Shown one piece after another: positions 47,986 to 60,225 of a stretch of 64,000 nt of DNA. Position numbers and translations under genes: made by a program. Every line of letters starts with the position of its first letter. The stretch's first letter is position 1. The notes beneath the pieces were generated by a model, which worked only from the letters and a program-made list of their open reading frames with translations, did no database searches and was not told the origin of the DNA. The stretch comes from Spirogloea muscicola. Taxonomy: Eukaryota > Streptophyta > Zygnematophyceae > Spirogloeales > Spirogloeaceae. Location: contig WELB01000097.1 in the NCBI GenBank assembly GCA_009602725.1, positions 493,001-557,000 of the forward strand, written 5' to 3'.

Positions 47986-48169
47986 TGCGACGGACGCGTG
48001 CAAAAGCCGGGGGTCCCGCCGAAGATTCCGATTCCCGAGATCTGCGTGACCACCTGCGTGGCGGTCAGACACGTGGACCCAAAACCCCAAACCCCCCGGC
48101 TTCCACCCTGCCGCTCCTAAGAGCAGGCCGGCCATGGCGGCCTGAGAGCGCGGGCTCGCGCGCGTCCGC

Positions 48170-49176
48170 ATGGCAGCCCCGACGCCGGCGACGTCGCCGC
48201 CGCCGCCGGCGCCGCAGCAGCCGCCCGCAGCGACGCGGCCGCAGTCCGCCTTCCAGACCTTCGCTCGCAGCGGCAACCGCTGGTACTCCTCCCCGCCTGC
48301 TTGGCCCGGGCTCTGGCGTTAGGGGTCCAAGGTCCCGGTCGGCTTCGAAGCAGGGCGCCTGGCAGCTGGCACGCGGAGCCCCTAGGCTGCACTAGCTGCT
48401 CCTCCAGCTCTCCAGTGGGCACGGCGGATGCGTGATCCATGTCTGTAGGTCCCAGCGCCAGCAAGAGCGGGCCTGATTGGCACCCTCCATCTGACGAGTC
48501 CTCCAGACTATCTCCCTGGTCACGCGTCGTTTTCGTTCTTCGTCCATTGACGCACGGCCGCGAATTTGGAAGGAGCTTCAAGTGCTGCTTGCTGCTACAG
48601 CAGAATGGCAGTCTGCCACATATGGCAGCTACTTTGGACCACGTGTCCTATATAATGCAGTGGCAGCTGGGTGAGTGGATATTTCTTGATGCTCTTGACC
48701 ATTTGTGCATGTAGGCACGTGCTTGGAGGCTTCGTCTTCATCGTGGGCGTGTCCAGCATCCCCTTCCTCTACATGACCAGCGGTAAGGTCAGCCCATGCT
48801 TGCTCCCTCACTCGAAACATCATCAACCCGCAACAGTCGTGCCGCTAAGACTGCTGGTTCTTTGCTCGCTATTGTGCACAACAAAGCTGTTGCCATGTCA
48901 AGAAGGCAGCTAAACGTCGCTTGCCTGAGGAGCAAAAGCACTCGCTCTCGTCGAGCCTTCCTGAACCTGCTTGAAGTCAAGCCATGGCTTGAATTTTCGA
49001 GAACAGCTCCCTCGCAGGGCATGCTTTTGATCGAAGCTGGTGTGGCCTAGAATATGATGTCACATCGAGAGCAGCAGTTGCCTGCTGGCTGCACTTGTGT
49101 TGCAATATTGATAGTCTGCCTCTCCATTTCAAAATCTCGACTTGCAGGTACAGCCATACTTTGGCCGTATATTTGA
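48170..49176 (+). CDS. Predicted 69-residue single-span membrane protein
   Basis: Three exons (48170-48282, 48715-48782, 49148-49176) join in phase to 69 residues, ending at TGA 49174-49176. The N-terminal 25 residues are Pro/Ala-rich (MAAPTPATSPPPPAPQQ). Then comes a basic-aromatic stretch, FQTFARSGNRWHV, created across the first intron. One hydrophobic helix follows (LGGFVFIVGVSSIPFLY, about residues 41-57), and a short tail MTSGTAILWPYI. The junctions are canonical gtactc and gtaagg donors with tgtag and ttgcag acceptors. I do not recognise the family. Support rests on splice-phase agreement and the clear membrane segment, so it is a prediction. A tail-anchored or inner-membrane microprotein is possible. 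Confidence 0.55.
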
Positions 49177-49889
49177 ACTGTTCAAATCACTGACCGTTCT
49201 TATCCTGCTTCACTACATGTAGGTAAACAGCAGCAATCGCACGAGGATTACATGGAAGCTGCAGAGCGGGCAAGAAAGAGCAGGCTCTCTCTCTAGGCCA
49301 CTTGACATCAACATCTTCGCTCATACCTGCAAAGCTGTACATATTAATCAGCTCAGTACTTACTCGCCTGGACACCAAGTACTCAGAAAGCAAGCTATTC
49401 ATTCGAGGACCAACAATCGCTGCCCAGCATTGATCTCAGTCATGTCAAAGTCTCTGAGGCCTTCACCCACAAGCATGTGTAGAGCATTAAGCGAGAATCC
49501 ACACTGGCAGTACAGTATGCCTATGTTTCGGTGGACAATCTTGTATATTCAAGTGCCCTGGAATAGAGGAGGCTGTAGAAGCCAAGTGTGCAGGCTGCTA
49601 CAGCAGCAATTTCCCATTCCTGATTGTCTGCTGGCCAGTCATGAGCATTGCAAGGGCCCCAATTGGGAGCCTGCCAGCTGTGTGGCGCGATGTGAGATGC
49701 TGGTCGGGGCAGCTTTCTCAACTCCAGCACGCAGCCCTTCCACAGGCAACATGTAAGACTGCTTGTCCTGGTGAGCGCCTTGCTGGCTACTAACAATGTG
49801 ACCAACAGAAACTCCACCTGGATACGCGTGGACTTGGTGAGCAAGCACGCGACTGCTACGACAGCTGCAGCAGGTCCTCCCTCTGCCTA
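49177..49889. other. Convergent intergenic region
   Basis: This lies between the ends of the small membrane-protein gene and thioredoxin f. No exon or repeat was recognised. Confidence 0.4.
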
Positions 49890-51173
49890 TCATCTGTTCT
49901 TATCAATCAGCTCCAAGAGGGCGTCATACTTGGCCCCTGTCACCTGGCCAACCAGCTCCTTCTTCTTGAACAGCTTGAAGGTAGGAACAGTCTTGATGCC
50001 CAGCTCCTTGGCCAGAGGCTGCCAGCAAGCCAGGACCAGCACGAAGTAACCAATTAGTAGTAGTCCTAGGGGCTGGGAACAAGGTTGGTGCAACTGCATG
50101 CCTGCCCTGCAGCACCCAGCATTGACCGTTATCAAGCAATCAGAATGATGTGCCGCGTATTTGAGAGTGCCTTCACGAAGTAATAATATCTGGTACATGC
50201 CACTAGAAGAAGGGCGGCATTGCAGGAGGAAAGCCTGCAAGTTGCTGAGGCATTGAGCAGGAGTGGCAAGGCACTTGCCATGCCACCCCAGGCACACGCG
50301 CGTACCTTGTTCTCAAGGTTGCAGTCCAGCTTGAGGAACACCACGTCCGTGTACTCGCCCGAGAGTACGTCAAGCATGGGCGCGATGAGCTTGCAAGGGC
50401 CGCACCTGCAAGGGGCACCCACGTCCTTCCATGACTTGAGCGCCCGGCCCACTTGGCCGCCACGGCGCTGACAGGCCATGCGGCAGCCCCTGCTGCAAAC
50501 CTGCTCTGAACCACAGCTTCACAGCGTCTCTCGAGGCAGCGCAGCACAAGACGCTTCCGCGCACAAGGCTTAGACGTCAGGTCTCGACGAGCACGAGAGC
50601 ACATTGTGGTGCCAATGTGGCCTATAGTCTCAAGCACTGACAGCTTGTTTAGAAGACAATGGCAGTGTCTCTGACACTGAGACGAAATGGCTGCTCTTGA
50701 GGCTCTTGAGGACTCGGCCTCGGGCCGCCAGGTGTTGCGGAATGCGGCGTGGCGGGCGCCCCGGCAAGCGCCGGCGACAGCGGCGGATCGCAGGCGACGA
50801 GCGCTCACCATTGCGTGTACATGTCGAGGACGACGAGGTGGTCGCCCGCGGCGTCGAGCGCCGGGTGGAAGGAGTCCTTGTCGACCTCGGCGACGCCGCC
50901 GGCCGTCGCCGTCTGCACCGCGCCCTCGTCTGCCGCCGCCGGCCTTGGCAAGCGCGACGCCGCCTCCGCCGCCACGGCCGTGAACATCGTTGGCTGCGAT
51001 GGCAGCGCTAAAATGGCCCCGCTGCCGCCGCCCAGCGCCGCCGCGCTGTTGAAGGAGACGCGCCGGAGCGCGGCCGCGCCGGAGGAGAGGCGCCTCCACA
51101 GCAACGGCGCTGGCTGTCGCGCCGCCCCGGTAGCCGCCGCCGCCGCCGCCGGCGCTGCCATGCGCAGCGCCAT
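49890..51173 (-). CDS. TRXF: Thioredoxin f, chloroplast precursor
   Basis: Minus-strand exons 51173-50809, 50405-50306 and 50018-49890 give 197 residues. Residues 1-80 are Ala/Arg/Ser-rich and look like a plastid transit peptide (MALRMAAPAAAAAATG). The active site WCGPCK (122-127) is assembled across the first intron. A third cysteine in FLKLDC (about residue 150) is the mark of the f-type, which reduces fructose-bisphosphatase and other Calvin-cycle enzymes in the light. The ending KELGIKTVPTFKLF and VTGAKYDALLELI also fits. It is reduced by ferredoxin-thioredoxin reductase (family knowledge). An in-frame upstream extension to about 51248 exists but begins with GTG, so the ATG at 51173 is preferred. 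The gene's 5' flank is cut by the gap at 51252. Confidence 0.93.
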
Positions 51174-51251
51174 CGCCCCCTGCGCTCCAATGCGCTCGCG
51201 GGTGTCCTCCCGGGGGCTGTGGCTGCGGCCCGGCTTCGTGGAGGGCACCGG

Positions 51252-51910
51252 NNNNNNNNNNNNNNNNNNNNNNNNNNNNNNNNNNNNNNNNNNNNNNNNN
51301 NNNNNNNNNNNNNNNNNNNNNNNNNNNNNNNNNNNNNNNNNNNNNNNNNNNNNNNNNNNNNNNNNNNNNNNNNNNNNNNNNNNNNNNNNNNNNNNNNNNN
51401 NNNNNNNNNNNNNNNNNNNNNNNNNNNNNNNNNNNNNNNNNNNNNNNNNNNNNNNNNNNNNNNNNNNNNNNNNNNNNNNNNNNNNNNNNNNNNNNNNNNN
51501 NNNNNNNNNNNNNNNNNNNNNNNNNNNNNNNNNNNNNNNNNNNNNNNNNNNNNNNNNNNNNNNNNNNNNNNNNNNNNNNNNNNNNNNNNNNNNNNNNNNN
51601 NNNNNNNNNNNNNNNNNNNNNNNNNNNNNNNNNNNNNNNNNNNNNNNNNNNNNNNNNNNNNNNNNNNNNNNNNNNNNNNNNNNNNNNNNNNNNNNNNNNN
51701 NNNNNNNNNNNNNNNNNNNNNNNNNNNNNNNNNNNNNNNNNNNNNNNNNNNNNNNNNNNNNNNNNNNNNNNNNNNNNNNNNNNNNNNNNNNNNNNNNNNN
51801 NNNNNNNNNNNNNNNNNNNNNNNNNNNNNNNNNNNNNNNNNNNNNNNNNNNNNNNNNNNNNNNNNNNNNNNNNNNNNNNNNNNNNNNNNNNNNNNNNNNN
51901 NNNNNNNNNN
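51252..51910. other. Assembly gap (659 N)
   Basis: The run of N lies between the thioredoxin f start and the DPE2 start, so it hides most of their shared upstream region. The right border is an artefactual poly-A and adapter block (next entry). Confidence 0.98.
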
Positions 51911-52040
<130 letters not shown>

Positions 52041-52057
52041 GCTTCCGGCCGGGCGGC

Positions 52058-55000
52058 ATGGCCAACGGCGCAGCGCCGCCGGCTGCGCCGCAGCCGCTGC
52101 GCATCAGCCTGCCGTCGCCCGGCGCGGGGGCGCCGCTGCCGCCGTTCCGGCTGCAGGCGCCGTACAGCCCCGGGCAGCCGTCGCCGTTCACGCGCTACGC
52201 GCGCGTCAATCTGCGCTTCAAGCTGCCCTACTACACCAAGTGGGGCCAGAACCTCATGATCTCCGGCTCCGACCCCCTCTTCGGCGCCTACACGCTCAAG
52301 CGCTCCGTCTGGATGACGCCGCAGCACGACGGCGACGACCTCGTCTGGCAGGCCCTCGTCTCCGTGCCCGCCACGCTCCACCTCGAGTACCGCTATTGCC
52401 TCGTGTCCGAGGGCCCGGCCGTCATCAAGTGGGAGGCCGGCAGCCCCCGCCGGCTGGCCCTCCCCGCCGGCCTACCTGATGGATCCACTGTCGACATCCT
52501 CGACACCTGGCAGGCGAGTCAGCCCGGCAGCAGATACCCTCTGTTCAGGACCCCAAACCCTACGGCCCATTTTTGGCTCTGAGGATCAATGGAAGAAGCA
52601 GGATTTTGCAGCTGGAACATGGACAGCTCTGGCTTAGTCTGAAGGCAAGGTTGAGAGCCTTAATGTCAGATCTTGGCTCTGAGGATCAATGCAGGAAGCA
52701 GGGTACAGCAGCTGCCAATGCAGCAGTCTGCTTAATGTCTGGAGTCAAGGTTAAGTCCACGGTATCCACTGCCGAGGGTTTGGGCATAGAAAGCGAGCTC
52801 AACCTTGAGCTGGTTGCAGAGTGTTTAGCAGAGGGCATCAAGATCTGTCAGACGTTCATCAATCTCATGGACATTGTGCAGGACGGTTCGTCGCCAGAGG
52901 CATTACTGGCTTGCGTGGCATTCCGGAAGGTCATCTTTGGAAGCAGCGTCAGTCAGGAAGAGGAGGAGCACAATGTGCTGGATGATGATGGCTGGGAGGA
53001 CGACGAAACAGCCGGGTTGCCAGAAGATGCCTTTGCTTCTCGAGGTCAGGCACACTCACGTACCCAGCGATGACTTCCTGCAGCTTTGCAGCAGCTTGGC
53101 TCCTTTGCCTCAGGACTTGTTATCCACGTGTGCTTCTTGTGCGTCCTTCTCTGTTGCTGCCGGTCTAGACTAGTTGCGTTGCACCAGAATCAACATTGTT
53201 GACCACAGAGCAGATGCCCTTTCAATGGCTCACAAGTTGCTGCTTTGCCTACGCTGTTCTTCGGTGCAAACAGACACTGCTGTGGTACGCTTCCGCATCG
53301 TGTGCTCCAGGTTTGAGAAGGACCAAAAGGTAGCTGAAGCGCTGTGCCTGTAGGCACTGCTGTAGGCACTTGGCAGTGCATTTCCCCACTGCTAATCCGT
53401 GTGCATCTGGTGTAGGCAAGTAAATGCAATTGATAAATCTTGGGATTTTGAGTGACAAATAGCAGACGTGTGATGCTTTCTGGCAATCATGGCTGTCATT
53501 CCTGCGGATTGTCGAAACTTACAGCTCTGCTTTGATTTTTCTCGTCAGGTCTGCATCCTGGGCGACGCACCAGAGCTTGGCAAGTGGGATACTGAAGTGG
53601 CTCTTCCGCTTTTGCGAGTTGACAAGAGCACCTGGGAAAGAGATGTTCCAATAACCCGTTCAGATTTTCCCATCCATTACAAGTATATAGTAAAGGGCAC
53701 ATCCTCCTCAACAGTCCTTCCGGAACATGGTCCTGATAGGATACTGAAGCTGGACACTGCAGCAAGAAAGCCCTCCGATATGATCATCACTTCAGATGGC
53801 AGCTTCAAGGTGAGACTTGCAGCTGTCAAGTATCATACTCCTGCAGCACAGTCACTCAAAGTCTGGAGTTGACAAAGTCGAGCACTTACAGTAATAGCCC
53901 ATGACAGCATTGTAAGCCCTCGACGGTGATTGTAGCCACTGGAACTGCTTACGAAGTACGCTGAGTAGATATTGCTCTCCTGTATCTCACTGCAAGAAGA
54001 GGTTGCCATTTGTAGGTTGCTCACATCAGAGCTCTGCTTGTCCCTGCTCGTTAATGACAGACACTTCCGTGGCGAGGGGCAGGTGTTGCTGTTCCTGTCT
54101 TTTCCATGCGCTCAGAGGATGATGTAGGCGCGGGGGAGTTTCTGGACTTAAAGCTTCTAGTCGATCTTGCTGTCAAGTCGGGACTGAGGCTTGTGCAGCT
54201 TCTTCCTGTCAATGATACTTCCGTCAATGGGATGTGGTGGGACTCCTACCCTTACAGGTATTGCTCACAAACCAGTCCTGAGCTATATGATAAGTTATCT
54301 CTTCCTTTGCTGTTAGACAATGGAGTGATAGGTCGATGAGGCATACAGACCATGTCACAGCAGCCATCATGGTTCCTTGAAAGCTGATCTTCAAGATGTC
54401 AAAAGCTTATGAGCTGATTTAGCTCTGAATTTGAGTTAGTTGAGCATGTCCTTCAAATTGGAATGTACTAAGAACCCTGAAGACTCGACGTCTTCTTGAA
54501 TTCTCAGGATCAGAGGTTCAGGAGTAAACTGTGACCATTGTGTTATTGCCTGAGCCTGTGGCAGCAATGACAAGCCAGGTTGTTTTGCTTTTGTTCCTGC
54601 AGTTCCCTCTCTGTATTTGCTCTGCACCCTTTGTACCTTAGAATCCAGGCTCTTTCAACAGAAATCCCCAGTGATATCATGGTAAGCTGCTTGATTTGAT
54701 CATTTTCATTTTCATTCGATCATTGCACTGATTTCTATGCGAGGTTTGGAGATTATTGATAGAGATGTAGACCATGATGCTCTAGAAAAGCAGGGTGGAG
54801 GTGCAAACTGCAAACTGGAGCAACTTCATGCTCCTTATGGCCAGCAGTGTGCTTGATGTCTGTGTGATGAGTCGGTTTTGCAGGATGAAATCAACAGAGG
54901 GCGGAGAGCCCTGGACCTTGCGGTTAGTAGTCTCTACTGCTCGCTAGATAGTGGTGCATTATCTCAGAGAGCAGGACTGCTGAATCCAAGATTCTAAGAT

Positions 55001-58000
55001 GGACATGCAATTGGCATTTGCTTGAATGTATCCGATGGCGACAAATTTCCTCCTCTCTGCTTAGAAACAAAGTCGCTCATCAATGCTGAAGCGACGCTTG
55101 ACTCATTTGTACTAATGTCATTATGCCAGGCAGTGGATTATGAAGCCACATTGGCTTTGAAGCTGTCCATAGCTCGCAAGATGTTCTCATTAGAAAGGGA
55201 GAAGGTGCTTGGGTCAGAGAGCTTCAAGACATTCTTTGATGAAAATCAGGCAAGAGAACTCCCCTCCACATCACACCAATCAGCAGGATATCCATTCTAC
55301 TTGTAGACATCAAGGCTCCGGTCACACAACGAAGTTGTCATGTATGTCAGGGCATCTCATGGACTTCTTTTTTGCTATCCTGCTGGATGCAGCACTGGCT
55401 GAAGCCTTATGCAGCCTTCTGCTTCCTGAAAGATCTATTCGGCACAGCAGATCACCAGCAGTGGGGCCATCATGCTCTCTTTGTTCCTGCAAAGGTAGTC
55501 AATGCACATGCCCACTTGTCAAGCAGGCTCTATGCCAATCACCGACACTGCACGTGCACATTGCTCTTGGATTGAATGTGATGCATGTTCTCACCTGCGG
55601 TTGTGCACCTTCGAACAGCTGGAGAAGCTTGTGTCACCTGATTCCGATCATTACACAGCAATAGCATTTCAGTACTACCTGCAGTATCATTTGTATATTC
55701 AGGCAAGTCTGATGACCTTCGTTGGCGGCAATGCATGTCATTACAGCTTATACTCATCTTGAGGCAGGGATCCTTAAACCCTACAGCAAGTAGATATAGT
55801 AGCAAATAGATACTGGAGTATCTGTGCTGAATGATCCACAGGGCATGTCTTGAATACGCATGTGCTAGAATGTGCTTCAGAGAAGTACCACAAGATCCAG
55901 TACTTGACTAGTAATTGTCGACCGGGCACATGCACTAGGCCAAAGGCTTACTAGTACTCGTAGGAGAGCCACATTTGCCGGAAGCAGAATAAATGTGAAG
56001 CTGCTAAGGTACTGCTTTGTCGATCTTCTGCAGCTCAAGGAAGCCTCTGAGTATGCAAAGGCCAACAGAGTGATCCTCAAGGGTGACCTTCCCATTGGTG
56101 TAGACCGGTGTAGTGTGGATACTTGGCAATATCCCACCCTTTTCAGAATGAACTCGTCGACGGGTGCCCCCCCCGACATGTTTGATCCAAATGGCCAGAA
56201 CTGGGGTTTCCCAACCTACAATTGGGAGGAGATGGCGAAGGACAATTACTCGTGGTGGAGAGCACGGCTTACTCAGGTGTTAATTTCGAATGGCTCACTG
56301 ATTGTCTCAGTAACTTAAATTACAGTGACAAAGTTGTGCACTGCTGGTTTCCTTAAGTCTCTAGTCAGGACCTACTTTACCGATTTCACTTGCCCTTCTA
56401 TTGACATGGATAGCAGATGGTACAAGGACTAACTTATATCAATCTCTTACACATGCTAACACCATTGTCTTGCAGATGTCTAAGTACTTCACAGCTTACA
56501 GAATAGATCACATTCTTGGCTTCTTCCGGATCTGGGAGCTTCCCAACCATTGCATCACCGGCCTACTTGGCAGATTCCGACCTTCAATACCAATTGCAGC
56601 TGTGAGTTGCACATCAGATGGAGACCTTCACTTCCACATGCCTGTTGTGTCCTGTTCATTGCATTGTTAATATGAAGTCAAGGACATAGAGTTACTGCTA
56701 GGTTGTGCTTGCAGGATAGGGAATTGCTGAAGGAGCTAGTACGCTGTGTGCTCAGGAGGAGATGGAGAAGGAAGGTATCTGGGATTTTAATCGCCTCAGT
56801 GAGCCATACATTCGATGTCACATTTTACAGGTACCAATCCGCAACATTAATTGCTGACATCTTTTCCCCTCAGCTTGCCCTTCATCTTGTGTTGACTTGC
56901 TGCGATTGCTGTCATCTTCTTTGTAGGACACTTTTGGGACCAAGTGGACTGAGTTGGCGTCCAAATACTTTGAGGAGACCATGCATCTGTGCTATAAGGT
57001 AACCCGATTTACATGCGCATCTTACACCTTTGTCTCAGTTTCTATACGTGGTCTTGCAAAAGGCCCCTCAGATATACGTTTTAGGTGGCAGCAATCTGGT
57101 TGTATTGTAGAGCTTGAGACAGAGAGAGGCATGGCTGATTTATTGACTAGTGCTACAAGCAGATTGCAATTGTTGCACCCTCCATTCTGCAAACAGAATA
57201 GTGACTGCAACTGCACGATTCAGCAGGTCTCAGCAATTTGACGCAGTAGTGATAATGCATGGTTCTGCAGTTTAAGCCAGCATATGACACAGAGAGGAAA
57301 ATTGATTGGGCGTTGAAGCCTCGCGAAGGATCCCCTGAGTGGCTAGTACAGGACAATGAGCACGTCAAGAAGGCTTTATTTGGGTTGCTGAAGGTATTTG
57401 TTCAGCTCAATCTGAAAGTTTCTCTTCCGCACGTAGGCTGCAGTATGCAGTCACCAGGGCCAAATATTGACACGGATTTGTATGTTGTGACAGGACATTG
57501 TCCTGATCAGAGATCTGGATGATCCTCTCAAATTCTATCCCCGTTTCAATCTCGACCAGACTGTCAATTTCAGAGAGCTTGACGACCATAGGTGAACACA
57601 TACCATGGAGACTTGCAACATATCAGAATCTTAGATATTTTGTAACAGTATTCCCCGTTAGTTTACCTTTGGCAAGTTGCCGGTGTTGTGCATTTGGTCT
57701 TGGCAATGAGAGCCCTGTTCTTGCTATGACACGGCTGTGCAGTATTGACCTCACACACTTGGAGCTAAACAGTGTTGATTCCACAAACAAGATAGGATCG
57801 CGCTCTTATTTAATTATTGAATATCTATCATCATTAGCACTTACTCTTCACGTAAGGATATGAATTTGCACTCATACAGTCATGTGCGTGTTTGGCAATT
57901 GTTTCAAGCAGCAAGGTGGTGTTACAAAGATTGTACCATGACTACTACTTTGTCAGACAGGAGGATTTGTGGAGAGAGAATGCACTGAAAACTTTGCCAG

Positions 58001-59662
58001 TTCTGATGAACGCCTCTGACATGCTCACCTGTGGCGAAGACTTGGGCCTTGTCCCGGCGTGTGTGCCTCCGGTACCAGATAGCATAGACCCCCTGATTTC
58101 ATGCAGTACTTCATTTTCAATTTGTTGTAATTTACCTTGTTTAGATTATCAAAGCCCAACTTCATGCTTGTGTAGATTGACATTGGCCTTCTCCTGGCTT
58201 TGCTCCGTCAAGGAGTATGTTCGTATGACTTACACGGGCATATTTGCAGGTTTTGAATGAGCTGGGACTTCTGGGTCTAAGAATTCAGAGAATGCCGTCT
58301 GAGGAAAATCAAGAGTTTGGGAACCCTGCCACCTATGACTACATGACGGTACATTGAAAGATAATACTTTTTGCATGCACCGCGTTTTACTCTATTGCTT
58401 GAAGCTCATGTCATGAAATGACTTTTTGCAGACCACTATGACATCTGATGTACTCATGCAACCTGCTTGTGAAGCATCTGCACTGACATGTTAGAGTTGT
58501 TTTTGTACCATCTTCTTATGCTGAACACTTTGTGCCACAATTTTCCCCCTGCAGTTGCCTTTTTTGGTGTTCTTTCACTGAACATCGATTTGCTATATTT
58601 GTTCACGTATTGCTTCCTGCAGATCTGTGCCCCTTCATGCCATGACACTTCAACAATGCGAGCATGGTGGGAGGAAGACGCTGATCGGAGGTTGAGATTC
58701 TTCCAGAGTGCTCTTGGCTTCAGCCAGACTCCACCAGATACATGCACGCCTGATGTTGCAAGGGCCATCCTGCAACAACACTGCGACTCGCCTTCGGTCT
58801 TTGCCATCTTCCCTATTCAGGTTGCAATGCCACCCTTGTTGCAACTCAGGCACTCGATGGAAGGGTGTTTCGGAAGGGTGTCAGCCAGATAGTTGTTCCT
58901 AATTATATGCAGAGCACTCTTTTTGGCTGACTCAAAAATGCTTGCGCAGGTGCACAAGCCGAGCATGCTGAGTTGCTTGGTATACACCTATCTTGCATCC
59001 TCGTATGTGAGGCTTCCACAGGTTCCTGATCAAAGAAGAGGGTTGTAGTAATGCAGCAACACTGGTGACCATCTGTTTCTGTAGGATTTGATGGCTCTGA
59101 AAGACAAGTACAGTGAAAGGCCTGCTGCTGAGGAGACGATCAACGACCCAACAAATCCCCGGCATTATTGGCGATTCCGTAGGCCTCAAGCGCCCCGTGT
59201 CATTTCCCCATGGTTGCATGCTCCATAGCTGCATACTTTGATCATCATCCGTGGAGTGTTAAGCAAAGCTACAATGCTCACTTGGCTCCAATATTTGCCA
59301 TGATAGAGGAAGCTTATCTGTATGCATCTGGCTTGGCTAGCACCAACGACCGCAGCTCTGTGACTGATGATGGTGCCTCATTCCCAGGTCTGCACGTGAC
59401 GCTTGAGGAGTTTCTTAGAGACGAGGACTGGCTGGCCACAATTCAGGACCTCCTTTTGACAAGCGGCAGGACAACCGTGGCGGAACTTCCAGACGACGCC
59501 ATGCCTAGTGCTAATGGGCCTACAGTCACCGGGCCTGTGACTGACAATTTCAAGCCTGTATCTCGAGTGGGACGGGAGAACGGTGCGAACTCTGCAGCTG
59601 GTGGCCTCAGTCAGCTCAAGCTCTCGTCGTCAAGTCCACACAGGCCAGCCGCTAGACCGTGA
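52058..59662 (+). CDS. DPE2: Cytosolic disproportionating enzyme DPE2 (two CBM20 plus GH77)
   Basis: Twenty-one exons: 52058-52513, 52882-53044, 53274-53329, 53549-53809, 54061-54257, 54603-54681, 54884-54922, 55130-55249, 55393-55494, 55619-55702, 56034-56276, 56476-56601, 56756-56830, 56927-56998, 57271-57393, 57494-57591, 57912-58071, 58250-58348, 58623-58820, 59085-59178 and 59388-59662. They total 1039 residues in unbroken frame; Arabidopsis DPE2 has 955. Two starch-binding CBM20 domains (about 45-150 and 205-310; LPYYTKWGQNL, CILGDAPELGKWD) precede a 4-alpha-glucanotransferase (GH77) domain with VRLVQLLPVNDTSVNG-type and NWGFPTYNWEEM motifs. The likely nucleophile Asp is in YRIDHILGF (about 611) and the acid/base Glu in CGEDLG (about 807). 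The enzyme takes maltose exported from the chloroplast at night and transfers glucose to cytosolic glycan. Introns 1, 8 and 10 begin with GC. The start ATG lies only 17 bases after an adapter artefact, so the leader is unknown. Confidence 0.94.
52571..52705 (+). repeat. Short direct repeat in DPE2 intron 1
   Basis: ttggctctgaggatcaatg followed by (g)a/caggaagcagg occurs near 52574-52604 and again near 52674-52702, about 100 bases apart. It is a partial tandem duplication inside the intron, without effect on the coding exons. Confidence 0.75.
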
Positions 59663-60225
59663 TGCCTCTGTAGCTCCCTACCCAGTCGATCGCTCATTGT
59701 GTACGAGTACCTGTGTGGCCTTCTTGGGTAGGTGAGCTTGGGCAGGTGTATGGCCGAGCCGTTGGGCACTGCTGGGCACTCGCGCCAGTCAACGCCATAT
59801 TTGCATCTTACATGGTGCAACATTCCAGTGCCTGACGTTGCAACTATACTGTATTTTCCTCAGGCTTCACTATGACACGCTTACTTGCTGTCCAGTGGTG
59901 GCCTTGGTAGTTGGGCAAATGTATAGGACTGAGTAGAGTGACATCCACCGCCTGAGGCAGCCCACTGTGATGTCATAGACTAGACCAATTATTTGAGGGT
60001 AATAAAGAAAGCTTGCACTTGCTTCACTGTTTCATAACAAGGCATACGTCGATGGTGGTCAATAATGCCTGGAGCTGGAGTTGGAGATTCTTGAGGTAAA
60101 GGCCACAGAGATGACAATTAGTCGTTAACACAGGGCTGACATGATGCTTAAGAGAGTAACCATCTCCTATTTAACACAAAACTTGCGCCGTCTTTATTGC
60201 TAAATCTTGAAGTGGGAGCAATATA
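59663..60225. other. Convergent intergenic region between DPE2 and TIP41
   Basis: Both genes end here. A gagggtaataaagaaagc segment near 59995 contains an AATAAA signal on the DPE2 strand (60000-60005), a plausible polyadenylation signal. Confidence 0.45.

Noticed and set aside
52573-53073. A 166-codon frame that could be taken as a separate gene
   Set aside because: Only its end (from 52882) is a DPE2 exon. The rest is DPE2 intron 1 sequence with an internal direct repeat.
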